Below, in pieces: positions 63,588-64,000 of a stretch of 64,000 nt of DNA (positions within the stretch are counted from its first letter, which is position 1; every line of letters begins with the position of its first letter). The stretch is taken from contig NZ_CANNFF010000001.1 in assembly GCF_947503855.1 (NCBI RefSeq), positions 62,001 through 126,000 of the forward strand, given 5' to 3'. Below the pieces are notes generated by a model. The model was given only the letters and a program-made list of their open reading frames with translations. It was not told the origin of the DNA and did not search any database. Position numbers and translations under genes: made by a program. This DNA comes from an uncultured Polaribacter sp. GTDB lineage: Bacteria > Bacteroidota > Bacteroidia > Flavobacteriales > Flavobacteriaceae.

Positions 63588-64000
63588 CTATTTCTTGTTA
63601 GATACTTTAATAACAGCTCTTCTATTTTGAGCTCTACCAGCTCTAAATTTATTATCTGCAATTGGTTGTCCTTCTCCATGACCAATAGCTTCTAATCTTG
63701 TAGCATCTACTCCTTTTTTAACTAAATAATCTCTTACAGCAATTGCTCTTTTTTCTGAGATTCTTAAGTTTAATGGTGCAGAACCTAAACTATCAGTATG
63801 GCCTTCTATTATAAATGTAGCATTAGGGTTGTTGTTCATTACTTTACTTATTTCATCTAATTTTGAAGTAACCCCTGGTTTGAAAGAAGTTTTATCTAAG
63901 TTAAATAAAATTGCTTTAGAATAATTTTCTAAAGATGCTTCAGCTTCCTTAGTAATAACTGGTGCAGGACATCCGTTGTTAGACGCAACTCCTGCTTCGT
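63588..64000 (-). CDS. OmpA-family outer membrane protein, N-terminus outside window
   Basis: The frame stays open from the stop at 63588 to the window edge (about 137 residues seen). It does not begin at the Met near 63839. Upstream in frame are 'EAGVASNNGCPAPVITKEAE', the end of a calcium-binding thrombospondin-type-3-like repeat, then an OmpA peptidoglycan-binding domain: 'AILFNLDKTSFKPG', 'ATFIIEGHTDSLGSAPLNLR', 'ISEKRAIAVRDYLVKKGVDA', 'GHGEGQPIADN' and 'RAQNRRAVIKV'. It links the outer membrane to the cell wall. The barrel part is beyond the window. Confidence 0.92.
   Translation of the reverse strand, partial: EAGVASNNGCPAPVITKEAEASLENYSKAILFNLDKTSFKPGVTSKLDEISKVMNNNPNATFIIEGHTDSLGSAPLNLRISEKRAIAVRDYLVKKGVDATRLEAIGHGEGQPIADNKFRAGRAQNRRAVIKVSNKK

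Overview
The window is AT-rich chromosomal DNA from a member of the Bacteroidota, almost certainly a marine Flavobacteriaceae (Polaribacter/Formosa-like; genus inferred, not proven). Supporting signs are a SusC/SusD pair, type IX secretion (T9SS) sorting domains, many short lipoprotein signals, TAnnTTTG-type -10 boxes, the rplM-rpsI-rpsB-tsf-pyrH-frr order, and atpD-atpC standing apart from the other ATP synthase genes.

Positions 1-31040 hold a polysaccharide utilisation locus. It has a reg_prop sensor (cut by the window edge), a GntR-type regulator, two S1 sulfatases, a GH43, two tandem GH78 alpha-L-rhamnosidases plus the scar of a third, L-rhamnose mutarotase, an FN3 lipoprotein, and a secreted beta-propeller protein that looks like a PL24/PL25 ulvan lyase. 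A T9SS-exported protein of unknown fold, a GH2, a GH5-like hydrolase, xylulokinase, xylose isomerase, a sodium:solute symporter, SusD and SusC follow. Rhamnose, xylose, uronic acid and sulfate handling together point to ulvan, the sulfated xylose/rhamnose/uronate polymer of green algae. A lyase outside the cell would cut the chain, SusCD import oligomers, periplasmic lipoprotein sulfatases and glycosidases strip them, the symporter take up a monosaccharide and XylA/XylB feed xylose to the pentose phosphate pathway. The most useful new observation is a motif, RCAGGAYA, found once upstream of each of the six apparent transcription units of this locus, always in the same orientation relative to the gene.

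Positions 31060-34060 are a decayed border: an IS200/IS605-type element whose transposase has two in-frame stops, an orphan receiver domain that starts right at the element's edge, a small outer membrane protein, a sua5-type tsaC, and a pseudogene keeping only the two ends of a DUF5916-like protein.

Positions 34207-64000 are core genome: ribosomal proteins and translation factors (rplM, rpsI, rpsB, tsf, frr, asnS, lepA, hpf, rbfA, dusB), pyrH, an RND/MMPL exporter, rpoN, an ExbB/ExbD cluster, asparaginase, peptidases, a LytTR-type operator in front of an outer membrane receptor, an EF-hand protein, atpD-atpC and an OmpA-family protein cut by the window end. I found no tRNA, rRNA, CRISPR array or complete prophage. 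A complete rhamnose catabolic pathway, a GH105 unsaturated uronyl hydrolase and a sulfatase-maturating enzyme are not in the window and would have to lie elsewhere.
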